Assembly: GCA_030685235.1 (NCBI GenBank) | Contig: MU839088.1 | Coordinates: 62,001-126,000 of the forward strand | Direction: 5' to 3' | Length of the DNA stretch: 64,000 bases | Source: Copromyces sp. CBS 386.78 | Lineage: Eukaryota > Ascomycota > Sordariomycetes > Sordariales > Sordariaceae | Part shown: in pieces, positions 44,745 through 57,680 of the stretch | Layout of the letters: each line of letters starts with the position of its first letter | Numbering within the stretch: the stretch's first letter is position 1 | Position numbers and translations under genes: made by a program | The notes under the pieces: generated by a model | Told to the model about the DNA's origin: nothing | The model's input: the letters and a program-made list of their open reading frames with translations, nothing else | Databases searched by the model: none

Positions 44745-46715
44745 TGTACAGATGTTATTCGATATGTGGATTTGTCTACACATCTCTATATAAAGTCTGC
44801 CTGTGGATTCTCTAGTGTACTTGTGGTGTGATGATTGTGGTATGGTGTGGCTTTCAGCTGTTGTTGACACCCAAACCCAAGGTTGTCTTTTTCTTTTTGG
44901 TTCAGGCGGACGGGAGGGAGGCAGGGTAAGCACGTGGTAAGTACGGATTTCAATTGTTCAAAGGGTCCTATTGAACTTTCATTTCTACTGATACTGTGCA
45001 TTGCGCAGTGTAGTTGTTCGCTTGCGGTGGCATTTCGGCACTTTTGTGACAGAAAAAGTGTGGTGACGTCGGTGGTTTTCGGCGAGCTTGGCGTTTGGCG
45101 GGTGTGCATCCGAGAGATCGCATTGGCAACCTAAAAGAAAGTGCTAGGGCTGTTGGTTGGTTGGCTGGCTGATCTGATGGATCAGGGTTGGGGTTGTATG
45201 TGAGATAGCGGCGGTAAAGGTGGTATGTAAGTGGTGACGGTTCTTGACGTTCTTGGACCCGATCCTTCCAAGGTGCATTTTGATATGGTTTGCATCATAT
45301 ACTTGATCGTTGATAAACGAAGTCTGTGGCGTATGACGATGATAGAATACAAAACTTGGGCGCCGCTTCTTAGGGGAGAAAGAGACCTGTGTAACTAATC
45401 GATGTTTCGGTCTTCAGAACCCCATTCGCATATCTTGGCAGGAAGAACCGAAATATTTTATGCCGGATGAGGCAAAGAGAGAAGGTGTGACAGAGCTGTC
45501 TGTGTTGTTGTTGATTTGCCTATTTTGGACATCCCTTTTTGAAGATTGTGTGTGATACCCTTTGGGAAACTGGGCTTAGGTGGTAGGTATGCAGAGCCGA
45601 TAGCTGTCACAGCGCCGTGGCTTGTTGATGAAAAATGATGATGGTGTCGGGTTTCACCCCTTTGTATGTTTGGGCAGCAAGTTGGAAAACCCAAGGTACT
45701 CACTCAGGCGTCAAGTCCTCCGCAGGTGGGATGAAAGGAGATGTGATAACTGTGGGTATATTCATGTGCCCTGCTAAGTCTCAAGGCCCCCATAGTGTGT
45801 GTGTGTCTGAAGATCCGCATCGTCCTCAGACGTAAGTCAAATATCCCCATCTCAGTAGTTAGTTTCTCCATGAGAGTATGTTCGATTTCTGGCTTTCAAA
45901 AGCCTGTAATCAACACACATTTCCCTATCACGGCGCTTAGTTTGATCACTCTCATCATACGTAGCCGGGCTCGTCTCGGAATGATGTGTGAATTCACTTG
46001 TCCCCGTGCGATATAACTGCTCCAAATCCAGTTACTTTTGGTCCTCGTAGCCTTGATAGTCCTCGCCTTCCATCCTGCCTCCTTAATCCCTTCCTTGATT
46101 CTCGAGACACATCATTCTCCTCCTGCTTCTTGTCCATTCCCCGCCCTGTTCGAGCTCCGAAATCCCCAAATCGCTCGCGAAATGCCCTGTTCAAGGTAAC
46201 AAGAAGATAAAGAAGATCTAAAGCAGGGCCAAAATGCCGCTCTGTAATCTGAACAGGTGAATAAAGTAACCGTAGTAATGCGTCAGAAAGAACAACCAAA
46301 CACCGGATTGGTTCCTTTGGAAAACGACAGAAGTGAAGAAGCCGATGAATGAAGTAACGATGTGTGTATATACGGAAAAAGAAGTAAAGAAGAATAAGAC
46401 GAATCTCATCGTCATGCCCGATCGCAGAATAAGACGCCTTTCGCAATGATGCTGATGTGTGAGCTCCCAACCAAGCCAAACGTAATAAAACCCCGGAATG
46501 TGACAGAAAACCAAAGCAAATCCCTAATCCTTCAAACGCCCCGACGTGTGCCAGATGATATCGTGTCTAACCCCCCTCCCTTGGTTTGTTGTTGTTGTTG
46601 ATGTTGTTTTTGTTGTTGGTGATGTGGTGATCGCGCGGTGCGGCGGTGTTGTTACTGGTGTCTCCCATTCCCGCCTCCCTCTCTTTCCTTTCCTTCTCTT
46701 TCATTGTCGCCACTC
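44745..46715. other. Intergenic region between tRNA-Arg and vvd
   Basis: About 2 kb, presumably including a long vvd 3' UTR at its right end. Open frames here (for example 45994-46479, minus) have no family resemblance and no exon support. GTT-repeat DNA at about 46585-46620 and pyrimidine-rich tracts near 46675-46720 are simple sequence. Confidence 0.5.
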
Positions 46716-47405
46716 TCATTCCTTTTCGCACTGGAAGCCCATGCTGTACCGGTATTCCCCTGTCTCATCTCGCACCGGGATCATTGTCAAGAGGTTGACA
46801 AACCGTTGGCCGTTCTTCTTGAAGTTGACCACCTCGACCTGGACCTCGGCGTTCTTGTCGATCGCTTTCCTCATCCTCTTGACGGTGCTCGGGTCGACGT
46901 ACTTCCTCGTCGATTTTGGCTTGACCAGGCCGTCGGGCGACTGAAGAAACCGGCAGTTCCTCCCCAGGACCTCCGCGCTGCTGTACCCTGTCATGTAGAG
47001 AAAAGCTTCCGAGGCGTACACAATTGGCTGATCTTTTTGCTTTAGGTCGCACATAATCAGAGCGCATGACGTGTCAACCGGGCCCAAGTCCACTTGTGGG
47101 TTTGGCCTGGTCATAATTTGAACCTGTTACAGGGTGTTAGCCACTTTAGACTCTCCTCCGTGCACTACCAGCGAACAGACTCCGGGGGTGACTAACCAGA
47201 TAGCCCATAATGTCGTAACCGCCGGGAGCGTACAGCGTATGGAAGAAGAGAGGGTCGGCCTTGGGTGCGGCTTGATCATAGTGGTATTGCTGGGAGGTTT
47301 TGTTAGCAGGGGTACCGCCACCAAGCAAAAGAAAGGAGGGCTGTTTACCTGATACGCCTCAACTTCCCATGGGTTCATGGTGCTCGAGTTCACGGTGTGG
47401 CTCAT
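46716..47405 (-). CDS. vvd: Blue-light photoreceptor VIVID (LOV domain)
   Basis: Exons complement(46716-47123, 47197-47289, 47349-47405) encode 185 residues; introns are 73 and 59 bp. VVD is a flavin-binding LOV/PAS photoreceptor that dimerises in light, binds the White Collar Complex and damps its activity (photoadaptation and clock gating). The N-cap MSHTVNSSTMNPWEVEAYQ and hinge YAPGGYDIMGYL match my memory of N. crassa VVD. The photoadduct cysteine is Cys107 in GRNCRFLQ (108 in N. crassa; this protein is one residue shorter in the 20s). Cys70 matches the redox/dimer Cys71, and Ile73 and Ile84 match the cycle-tuning Ile74 and Ile85, while the next residue is Met74 instead of Leu. It ends GFQCEKE. 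Expression should be strongly light-induced. Confidence 0.98.
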
Positions 47406-47795
47406 GGTTGCTGCTGGCTATGAGAAGTGTGTTGGTAGCGTTGATGGCGGTTTCTTTATCGGCTGATGAGGCTTTCGAGTAATGGCACAGGCGGCAATCC
47501 CCCAGTTGGCAAGGGCTGATTGTTGATGACAATGTTCTAGGCCGACCTGTCTGGGACAAGTGAATCGGTAGTGTGACCGGGATAGGTTATCGCACAGGCC
47601 AATGGAGTCGAGGACTACTAGATTGTGCTTGTTGGGTTGTGCTTGTTGGGTTATGATGATATCCTGGTGAAGGCATCCACGGTGGCAAGAAGCAAGGTAA
47701 AGAAGGAATGACCATGAGGTTAAAGGAAGAAGAGGGTATTTAAGAAGGCCCCGAGACGCAAAAGTCTGGTTGGGGCCGGGCGTCGGAATGCCGTC

Positions 47796-47805
47796 GATCG
47801 AGATC
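47796..47805 (+). promoter_or_regulatory. Candidate proximal light-response element
   Basis: GATCGAGATC, 391 bp upstream of the vvd ATG, contains the GATCGA core bound by the White Collar Complex plus an adjacent GATC. Binding is inferred from the motif only. Confidence 0.45.
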
Positions 47806-48711
47806 CAGGGTGTTCGGAGCAGGTGCTGGCGGCGGAACGAGGTTGTGTCAGTGCAGATGTGAGGGCCAAAAGGTGGAAACAGCCTAACGAGGACACAAGC
47901 TTCGGTGCGATAAACGAAGTCAAGACGCAAGGCTCTAAACAAAGTCTGTATCGGGGATCCGGTAGACCTGGTCAACAACCGGTATCCTGCTGGTCCAAAG
48001 TGGGAGCCGGGGGTGTTTGGGAGGCCCAGTCCTGTATGGAGAGACACCACAGCTCAGGAGCCAGGCAGGGCGGGCCAACGAGGGGAGCCATGTAGACAAA
48101 ACGAGAGACAGTTGCCAGAGACAAGACGCCGATCCAATCGAACGGTACACCACGGCTTTACATTACACGTTCCATGTACGTAGGCAGCCAGGGCAGCCTG
48201 AGGGCACACAAGGAGGGCCACGGCTCGGACAAGAAGAGGTGGGAACTCTTTGTGTGCGAGCCATTGACAATACGCGGCAGCCAGGCCGTGGGTGGTGGGT
48301 TCCAGACCATGGTGGTTTGCAGACGGAGAGAAGAGTGCTTGCTGCTGTCCCGCTGTCCTGCTGTCCCTGGTGCGTGCAGCTTGCTTGCTCTTGCTCCGTT
48401 GTCTCCTCTACTGCAGTCTCCATCATCCGTCCCGTCTCAGCGCCAGGATCTGGGGGGGTGTTTTGATCACAGCCTGCATCGGGAAGCTCTTGAGATCGGG
48501 AAGCTCCAAGGACACAACGGGAGTGGCCCGGTGACGGAGCACTCGGACGAATCCAATGATGGGACCGAATTTCCTTTGAGACCCTAAGGTGGAAGACCCT
48601 GGCATTAGACAGTGTGCGTTGAGCGGACTGGACTTCAAGAATGCCCATCATGTACCCCGTCTTTATCGACAACTTACACCGTATGGAGTTTTTGTCAATT
48701 ACCACGCTCAT

Positions 48712-48717
48712 GATCGA
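48712..48717 (+). promoter_or_regulatory. Candidate distal light-response element
   Basis: GATCGA about 1.3 kb upstream of vvd, one of several GATCG motifs within 300 bp. Confidence 0.35.
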
Positions 48718-48897
48718 CGCTCAGGGCTGACCTTCCACTTTGCTTTTGACCATTGCACCCCCAACCCAAGACCAATGGCACCTTTTGCCATTGAAGATGG
48801 GCTGCTGCTGTATCTCTCCAGTCTCTCAATGAGCTGATGGTGCTATATCTCCTTCACTCTTTTAGCTGGAAATTACCGTGGTGGCTGTCATTGTCCA

Positions 48898-48910
48898 GAT
48901 CGACCGAATC
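48898..48910 (+). promoter_or_regulatory. Candidate distal light-response element with paired half-sites
   Basis: GATCGACCGAATC has a GATCGA core followed by CGAAT, close to the paired GATNC/CGATN arrangement described for Neurospora light-response elements. It lies about 1.5 kb upstream of vvd and under 200 bp from the RIP-mutated block. N. crassa vvd is known to use a distal upstream site. Confidence 0.45.
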
Positions 48911-49727
48911 TCATCTCTGGGGTCTCATGTGTATCAAAGAGAGGGAAAAAAAGGAAAGTATAAGCGTTCCTTACTACAGTTACGAGATGAAGGTTGACGA
49001 GAGAGATCGGTGAGGACTGGCGATTGTGGAGAAGCAGAGGGGAGTCCGAAGGGAGGAAAGAGAGGCCGAATGTACGGTGGCCCAAGTGTAACGTAGGTCG
49101 GATATAAAACTAGTCCGAACTTTCAACTATAGCCAAGTGTAGGGCAGATTATTAATACCCCACGTACAAGCGAACATATACTCCTCCCCGCTAAATTAAT
49201 TACTATACTTCTACACCCTTACATATTCCTTATCCTACCCTCTATTATACAATTAGCATTCCCCTACGCACGATTACGAACTCCTCCGCACTTATACTAT
49301 TTCTATTTAAGTATTAAGGCCGAAACTTCCTGGCGCCCCCTAGTTAATAGAGGGATATATTAAATAAAGAGTAGTAGACAGCGTACCTATTGGGTAAAAT
49401 TGAGTAAAGTAATATAAGTATTATTAAAAAAATTCTTATAGAAAACTATATATATTAAAATTATTTGAATGCTATCGGAAATAATTTAATTTAATCGGTT
49501 CCGATAGATTGTTATATATTTATAGGATGCCTAGAAAATTATAAAGAATAAGGCCTAAGAGGTTATTATACCCAAAGTTAATACCTTGGGCTAGGCGATT
49601 ACTATTATAGTATATCTTTTTATACAAGGGATAAATATAGACGAATACGAATATAGTAGATACGCTAATAAAAATATATTATGCCCTATTGTAGAATGTA
49701 TCCTACTTAATAAGAAGTAGTTTGGCG

Positions 49728-49983
49728 GCGCCTATACGCACTACTACTACGCTAGCTTAAGTAGTAAATATAGTTTTAAGATAGAAATTAAGAAGGAGAA
49801 GAAGAAGAAGGAAGAGGAGGAGGATATTTGGAAGCTTTAGACCGAAGATAATAAGGACGAGATAATAGAGGAGATGATATTAAGCGAGTTAGAAGAAATA
49901 GCGGATATTTTTGAGGCTGATAAGAAGAGGTGTAAGGTTATAAAGAATATTTCGCCCTAGAAGCGTAAGAGAAGATAGTTCTA
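49728..49983 (+). pseudogene. Remnant of an acidic/lysine-rich protein C-terminus
   Basis: An almost open frame reads THYYYASLSSKYSFK, then a run of K and E (KKEKKKKEEEED), and ends SPxKRKRRR before a stop. The interruptions are TAG, as expected for mutated CAG or TGG. The family is unknown; the basic end suggests a nuclear protein of a transposon. Confidence 0.4.
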
Positions 49984-52479
49984 ATTGTGTTTTTTAAATA
50001 TATTTTTCGAATTTAATATTATTCCCGCATTAATTTTTACTCTTAATATATTTTTCTTACTATTTATTTGTAAAATAATATATAAATTTTAATTAATATA
50101 CTTTTATTTTTTATGATAATATAAATTTCCTAATAATTAAATTTAATATAGATTAATTAATGTTAATTAATATAAATTCTTTTTACTACTTAGTAGGTTA
50201 TTTAATATAGTAAATATTTCTTTTAAAAAATATTTAAAAAATTTTTAGTATTATATAATATAATAAGATAAATAATTTTAATAATATTATTTAAAATTAA
50301 AAATAAAGATAAAATAATATGTTTTTTTAAAGAAAATAATAATAAAAAATCAATTTATGTTTATATATATTATAAATTTAATATTTAAATCTAATATTTA
50401 ATATACAAGTAACTTAATAATAATTAGTATTAAGTAGTTAAATTAAAAATAAATATTAAAAACTTTTACAATCTTTATATTTCGTCTAACCTTTAAGGAA
50501 GTCTATATTTTTTAAAAATTTTTAAAGATTTATATATTTATATTAGTAAAAAATCAAAGAATAATAAATAGTTAAATAATTATATATTATATTTTCTTAT
50601 AATAACTTTATTAAAATTTATAATATTCACTATTAATAAAGATTATATATTAATATAGAATATAATAAATAGAAAAGATATTAAATAAAAATATTAATAA
50701 AATAAAAAAAATAAAAAAAATAAATATTAAAATTAAAATAATAAAATAGAGTAAAATTATACTAGTAAAGGAACGAGGCCACACTATATAAACTTATATA
50801 GTAAGGAGCAGATCTAGAGTTAATAATTTTATCTCTAGAATTAAATAGAATTATTAAAGTATAATTATAAAATAATTAAAGAGAAAGATAGAAGGTAAAA
50901 TAAGGTTTTACTTCTATACTTTTTTTAAAATAGCGAGGTGCAAATTTGGAGGTCGGTATTGAATAAAATAAAAAAAGTACTTAATAAATTTTTTTAAAGA
51001 CTTTAAAAAGGGTGTATTATAAAAATTTTAAAAATATTTTTAATATTCGATTTATTATTTTTTAATTTTTTAGTTAACTATAAAGCTCAAAGGGGAATAC
51101 TATTCTTTTTATACCTTTTCTATTTATAAAATTATTTATCCATTCTTTAGGCCTACTATAAATATACTCCTTAGTACTCTACTAAATATTTAAACATTCT
51201 TTTCCAAAAATCTCCCCAACTTAATAAAAATAATTTTTAAAGAATAAGTATAATAATATTTTTAAAAAGAAAAATAAAGAACGATTTAAAATTCAAGTTT
51301 AAATAATGAAAAGCTCTATTTGTACATTAATATATAAATACAATTTAATTAATATACGAATATTCTTTTTTTATTATCCTAAAAATTAAGTAGGAAAATA
51401 AAAAGAATATAATACTATTTAATATTTTTTTGGTTATATAATATTACCTATTCTAAAATTAAATATAATTAGTAGCGTATAACAATTGTAAGAAAGAAAA
51501 ACTATTTAAAATAAATAAATAAAGGAATTATCAATTTAGAAGTATAAGGAAATAGTATTTAAATAATGTTTAAAGCTATAATATAAGTAAATACGTTTAA
51601 AAATCTGCTAAAAATTAACGAATGATTTAATATTACTTTTACTTTTATAGATTAACGTTTAATTAAATTTGAATTACAAAAATAAAAATAAATTTACCTC
51701 CGAATAAAATTTCATTAATATACGAATGTAATTTCTATAATTAAAAAATAAATATAAAATTTATAATAAGATAAAGAATAAAATAAAAATATAAATAAAA
51801 GTAAAATTAAAATAATAATTAATTCATTTAAATATTTATAATTATATATATATAAATAATTTTATTTGCTAATAAATATATACTATTATCTTTAAATTTT
51901 AAAAAAAGAATATAATTTAAACGTAACTAAAAATAATAAAACTTTTTTATTTAATAATATTTAATATAATAAATGTATATTAATAATATTAATACAATAT
52001 TTAAATTTATTAAATATTTAGTTAATTTATTGTACTTACCTTATTTTAAACATTAAAATAAAGAATTTTTTAAATAAAAAAATATATAAATATTAATAAT
52101 TATATTATATATATATATATTTAAATACTTTTATTAAATACTTATAATATAGGTTTATTAAAATAATACCGAAGTATAATAAACCTTATAGATTCTATAA
52201 TTAGGATTAACTTTCTCCGATACATATTAACTAATATTGGTTACATACAATAGAAAGTATATTATTAAGACTCCATAGCCCGCCCACCTCTCTCTATAAT
52301 AATTATATATTGCCTTTTCCTTCTTATAAATTCATTTATATATTATTAAATAACGTTGCTAAACCTTTTAAAGTATTAACCCGTTATAATAGGTCGTAAA
52401 ATAACCGATTTCCAGCCTTATACGGACTTTCTTCTTTAAACTTATAAAAATAAAATTATATACAAAAATATATTCAAAC

Positions 52480-54000
52480 GCTTTAAGTAGAACTTCGGCT
52501 TTAAAACTAGTCGGATAATATTAAACGCTTTTTTTAAAATACTAAATATAATACTTAACCGTAGACCGAATATACTTTATACTAATTAATTTTATAATAA
52601 AATTAAAACAATTACCTTCGAAAAACCTATATCGGATTTAAAACTCTTTATAATCCTTTAAAACCGCGGTTTTATAATTTTAAAAATAAATATAACGCAT
52701 TTGCGAAAAAGTATAAAGATTCTAAAAAAGTATATACCCGAACTACTTTAAGAAAAATTCAATAAAGTATATAATATTTTCTAAAGTATTAAAAAATTTA
52801 ATAAAGCTCACTTTATTCGGAAATTTAGTAAGCGGGAACTATAATACCACTTCGCAAAATTTTTCGAATTTTATTTACCTAGGGAACCTCTCTTTTCCTA
52901 TTTTAAAAAATTCTTCCCTAAAATAGTATAAAAGAAATTAGAACTTCTCTATCGGCGCTAAAACGGTTAAATAGTACCTAATCCAAATTATATATAATAT
53001 ATCGACGCATACCTAAAATTCCGGCGGTTTAATATTAAAATATACACTAATATTAATATATATTCCCGCTACGTCCCTTAATTTTATACTAATATTTCTA
53101 CTACTATAGGGAGGTCTATATTTTACTAATAAATAAAAGTTATTATAAAGTATAGATTTATCCCAATATAAATACGATCAAATTACAGTAACGAAATTAA
53201 TATAATAGCGGGTAAACTTTACTTCCTTATATTTAGTACTAAAATACAAAGGATTTTAAAACTTCGCCGGCTAAGGCTAGACCTAATCGTCGTTTTCGAA
53301 GAAAGTACCGTAAAAAGCAACCTCCCTATCCGATATAATATATTTTAGAAGGATTAGGTACTACCTATATATAATCTAAAACGACCGTTAGAAATATAAA
53401 ACGTTTTCTTTCGGAGAAAAAGTATTAATAATTAATATATCGAAAGTTAATAGAAGTAATTACGCAATAGTAGAATGCTTTTTTAGATAGTAAATTACTT
53501 CTAACTATAATTAATTAATATTAATTTAATAAAAATAGGATTACTTTTATAAATTCGAAACTACGGACGTATAGGCGGAAATAAGAATTAAAGACTATAT
53601 CGCATTATTATTTACCTTTATACTACGAATCCGAACGGAATTCGCCGAATTCGTAGAATATTAGAACTAATATTTTATTCAATTTTAACGTATTCGCCGT
53701 TATATTATTTTTAAAAGACCGGTTATATTATTCTATAAATATAATAAAATAGAAGCTTTAAATTATCGGTATTAAATAAATTAGAGCCGTTTTATGTAAT
53801 TGAAGAATATTATATAGTAAAATAATTTCGAATTCGACCGCTATCTACCTTAGGAAATAATAGATTTATATATATCGCTTATATTAAATTTTATTACGTA
53901 CGCCCGGAATATTTCTAATTAATTTTTCTGGTAATAATATAATTATTTCTAAATATTAGTTGAGAATTTATAAATTCGTATAATAAATTCCCGAACTTTA
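52480..54000 (+). pseudogene. Second RIP-inactivated DDE integrase
   Basis: Around 52970-53170 a frame reads PNPNYI, YIDAYLKF, IKIY, and INIYSRYV, followed by IRSNYSNEI where the second catalytic Asp has become Asn. Interruptions are TAA/TAG. The order and spacing match the integrase in the 10.7-kb element (PGPNYI, YIDGYYKL, INTYSRFV, RFNRGKE), but the proteins are diverged, so this is a different subfamily. The N-terminal part probably lies upstream to about 52480 and the C-terminal part to about 54000; limits are approximate. Confidence 0.6.
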
Positions 54001-54559
54001 TTTTATAGCTTCCTTAAAAAGTATATTTAATAAGGTAAAAAAATTAGTAAAGTAAGTAGGAGGAGATATAAATAGGATAATAAATATATTAGAGTAGGGA
54101 TTAAATAGGATAGAAAATAATAACGAATATTAGCGTGAATAAATAAATAATTAAACATAGTTGAGAATAAATATTAAAATAAATATAAATTCTTAATTTA
54201 AAATATAATAAAAATAATTATTAGCGAAAAGAATAATAGAAAAACAATTATACGTATTTACTATTTACGATTCCGAATTAATAACGTTGGGGGCGCTACG
54301 GCCGGAATAGAGGTAGAAACGGATTGGTCGGAGCTAATTGTATACGATCCTTTCCGTTTATTCGTAAAATTTATAAAAATTTCCTTAGTATTAGCTAAAT
54401 TAATAAGCTTATTTTCTTTAAAAATTTCTCTACCCGATATAGAAGTATTATTATTATATATAGTACTTTTTTCCGAAATAGGGCCTAATTTATTATCTTT
54501 GCCCTACTCCTCCTCTTTTATATTATTTTCCTCTTAAGGGTTAGGCTACTATTATAAAG

Positions 54560-54960
54560 AAAGCGGAACTTATTTAACCCCTACTTCTTCGCCCTAATTA
54601 GGGTTTCTTCTTTTGCTTACGCTTTAATTAACGTTCCGCCCCTATTTAGCCTAACGCTCTTCCTTAATTTTCGGCTATTAAGGTTCTACTTGCGCCCTTA
54701 GCTCTTATTTAATACTTATTACCCTCCTTCTATCTAGCTCTTACTTTACCCGAAGATCCTTCTTATTCCTAGGCTTTTTTTTTACGAGAGGCTCTTCTTT
54801 ATTCCTAAGCTCCTTCTTTATTACGGATTTCTTTTCGTTTTATACCTTCTCCCGTTTATAAACCGGGGAAGAAATAGAATTACCGTCGTTAGGGGATATA
54901 GCCCGCTTCCGTACCCGTTTTAACGTTTTTAGTATACCCTCGTCGGTCTTTATTTTAAAG
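54560..54960 (-). pseudogene. Minus-strand remnant of a lysine-rich protein
   Basis: Read on the minus strand, one frame has only TAA/TAG interruptions and gives KTDEGILKTLKRVRKRA, SPNDGNSISSP, then KKELRNKEEP and KKKPRNKKD segments. Strong lysine/glutamate bias suggests a disordered nuclear protein. It lies downstream of, and opposite to, the second integrase. Confidence 0.4.
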
Positions 54961-55940
54961 ATTATTTAAATAAGTATAAATACTAAAAGCTAGTCCTTCT
55001 TACCCCTTCCTATTACTTCTACCTCTATCCGAAGCCCTTTAAAGTTAATTAATATTAAAACGTCTATATAAAAGTCCCTAAATTTAATTTTTCCTCCGCT
55101 TAAGAATTAATCGGTATTTATAAATTTGAATAATTCAAATTTAATTTCCGTAGGGGCTTTCTTATTAAATATATATTTTTATTTTAATTATTAAATAAAT
55201 ATTAAATAGTTAAGGAATAGTCCTTCATTTAAGGTAAAGGGTTTAGCGTAAATATAAATAAAATTATATAGAAGTTTACTATCCGTAGTAGAGCCCGAAT
55301 TGCCCTTTTAATATTTTAAATACTTTATTTACTAATTGAAGATAGCGAGGCGAATATTTTTTAATATTTTCCTTTTAATAAGGTTAATATAGTATTAACG
55401 GTAAATAATACTAATATTTATAATTTCGTTAAGACTATTATCCTTTATAACCGTAGGGATATAGGTAATATAAATAGCGAATACTTTTTTCTATGTACGA
55501 AGCGCGTAAAGAACTATTTTAGTATTGGGCGGGCTAGCGGCAATAAGATGGGCAGGGCTGGTAATTAAAGTATCGGATTCGATAATAAATATAGTTTCCG
55601 GCGTATTGAACTAGACGATAAGAAATTCTCTATATTCGTTATATATAACCTATCTTAGGTAGCTAACTAAGAGGTCCGTATAGCGAATATTGGTAATTAA
55701 ATAATATTCGGAATATATTATAGGAAGAAAGGGTAGCAAAAGTATTAATAAAGTATATAGTCGAATAAACTGTAATAATTTAACGCGAAGGGTAATATAA
55801 AAAAATGCGAAAGAATAATATTTAATAAGAAGAAATCGGGAAGAATTAAATATAATTAAAAGCGGTTAATTTTAATTTTAAATATTATAAATTATTAGGG
55901 GGCTATTCTAATTAATATTCTACTTTATATTAGAAATAAT

Positions 55941-56190
55941 CCTATTATTAGTATTATAGGCCGTCCCTCCGGCAGCTACGAAAGTATCTATATTAATAAT
56001 AACGAAGAGGATATAAAACTTACTTTAGCCGAGATATAAAGAGATAGTTATTCCGTACCTTTAAGTCTCTATATAATTAAAATATAGAAGGAAATGTAAA
56101 ATTCGGCTAGTAATAAGAAGGATATTAGAAAGGATCCCTTCTAGGATAATCCCTCCCGATTTAATAATTTTCTAAAAAATAAAAAGCGAT
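55941..56190 (+). repeat. Diverged duplicated coding block A, copy 1
   Basis: Begins CCTATTATTAGTATTATAGG and includes frames reading ISIIGR, EDIKL and NKKDIRKDPF. It aligns with 57423-57680, offset about 1,485 bp. Confidence 0.65.
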
Positions 56191-56478
56191 TATTTAAAAA
56201 TAAAAATATATACGTATTATTATACAAAGAGAGCAAGGAAGAGGTATATGCTAGTTAAAGTATAATAGGGTTTATTAAGCCTTAATACTAAGGCTAGACC
56301 TAGTACTATAATAATAGTTGTATAGGTAATAGCGTATTAACTATTATTATAGCATGTAAAGTATATAGTATATATACGATCTAACTTTATAATACTTTTA
56401 TTAAATAAATTATCGTCCTTATAAGTAAGAGATAGTAGGATACTGTTATTTTCGCCGATAGTTATATATAATAAGTAT

Positions 56479-56665
56479 CCTAATTACTATCGAAGATTAT
56501 AGGGCGTCTTTAATATATAGAACCGTTTCTTAAATAATTTGTATTAATATTATTTTTATGTAGTAATAACGGATAAATAGGATGAAATAATATTATTAAA
56601 TACCTTAAAAATAATAGAAATTTCGTTTAAAATAAGCAGTTATATCGGCCAAATAAAAGATATCC
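56479..56665 (+). repeat. Diverged duplicated coding block B, copy 1
   Basis: Starts CCTAATTACTAT, includes ATTATAGGGCGT; aligns with 58691-58876, offset about 2,212 bp. Confidence 0.65.
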
Positions 56666-57422
56666 CCCGCTAACGTTTAATAGAACGTTTTCTAAAGTAT
56701 AATATTATAATTGAAATTTTATCCCTTCTATTTAGCGGCTATAGTTTTAAATTTAATAGTTTACCTATTGTCTTAAAGCTAGTACCGCTATTATAATACT
56801 TGGTAGAATTTCCTCTAAATTAGTGAATACCAGGCAATATACTTCTAGCTTCTTTAGAATTCTAGTATTTAATTAGTCCTAATCCTTAAGGTTAAATTGC
56901 TTCGCCGTATTAACTATTATTATACGCTATTTATTAGGGATAAAGGATAAATGTTTATCGATTAATTTGTTAGTTAATTTAGTTTTCTAGGATAGTTAAA
57001 AGCGGGGAGAAATAGATTAGGTAGAAAAGTCTATATTATTATTTCTAAAAATACTTTAAATAAAGCCCGAGGAAGTCGAACGGCGGTAAGTTGAGTAAAT
57101 TAAGTGAAATTAGGATAGGGACTATAATTACGAAGTATTGTTATTATTATTCTTATATTTAAAAATGTTTTTTTAGACGGTTATCGAATTAGGAAGTAGA
57201 GTTTTTCTTAGTAGGGGTTTCAATAACCTTTAATATTATTAATTCTAAATCGTTATTAGTATTATAGCGTTCCGGAAGGAGATTCTAATAACGACCTAAG
57301 TATAAGCGATTAGTAAGAATTGTATATTCGGAATCGGTGCTATATATATTTTAAAGACTTACTATATTTTATTGTCCTTTACTAATTAATTAATTATTAT
57401 TCTACCTCGTATTGGAAATATT

Positions 57423-57680
57423 CCTATTATTAGTATTATAGGCCGTTTTACTAGTAATTCTATTTACGAAGGTATTAATATTAATAGTAACGTAGAAGAT
57501 ATAAAGCTTAACTTAGTCGAATTATAAAGAGAGAATTATTCTATATTTTTAAATTTTTAAAGAGTTGAAGTATAAAAGGAGGCGTAAAATTCGGTTAGCA
57601 ATAAGAAAGATATTCGAGAGGATCCTTTCTAGGACGATCCTTCCTTATTTAATAATTTTCTAAAAGATAAAATACGATTT
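57423..57680 (+). repeat. Diverged duplicated coding block A, copy 2
   Basis: Matches 55941-56190 in the same orientation, with the protein-level landmarks ISIIGR, EDIKL and NKKDIREDPF preserved. Confidence 0.65.

Larger units (their letters stand above)
47406..49085 (-). promoter_or_regulatory. vvd upstream region
   Basis: About 1.7 kb of single-copy DNA between the vvd start codon and the RIP-mutated block. GATC-containing motifs resembling White Collar sites cluster near 47796, 48494, 48712, 48898 and 49005. No protein-coding gene was recognised in the several short frames. The proximal part probably includes a long 5' UTR. Confidence 0.55.

Noticed and set aside
45994..46479. 161-codon minus-strand frame downstream of vvd
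   Set aside because: Probably lies in the vvd 3' UTR; sequence is irregular and lacks domain features.
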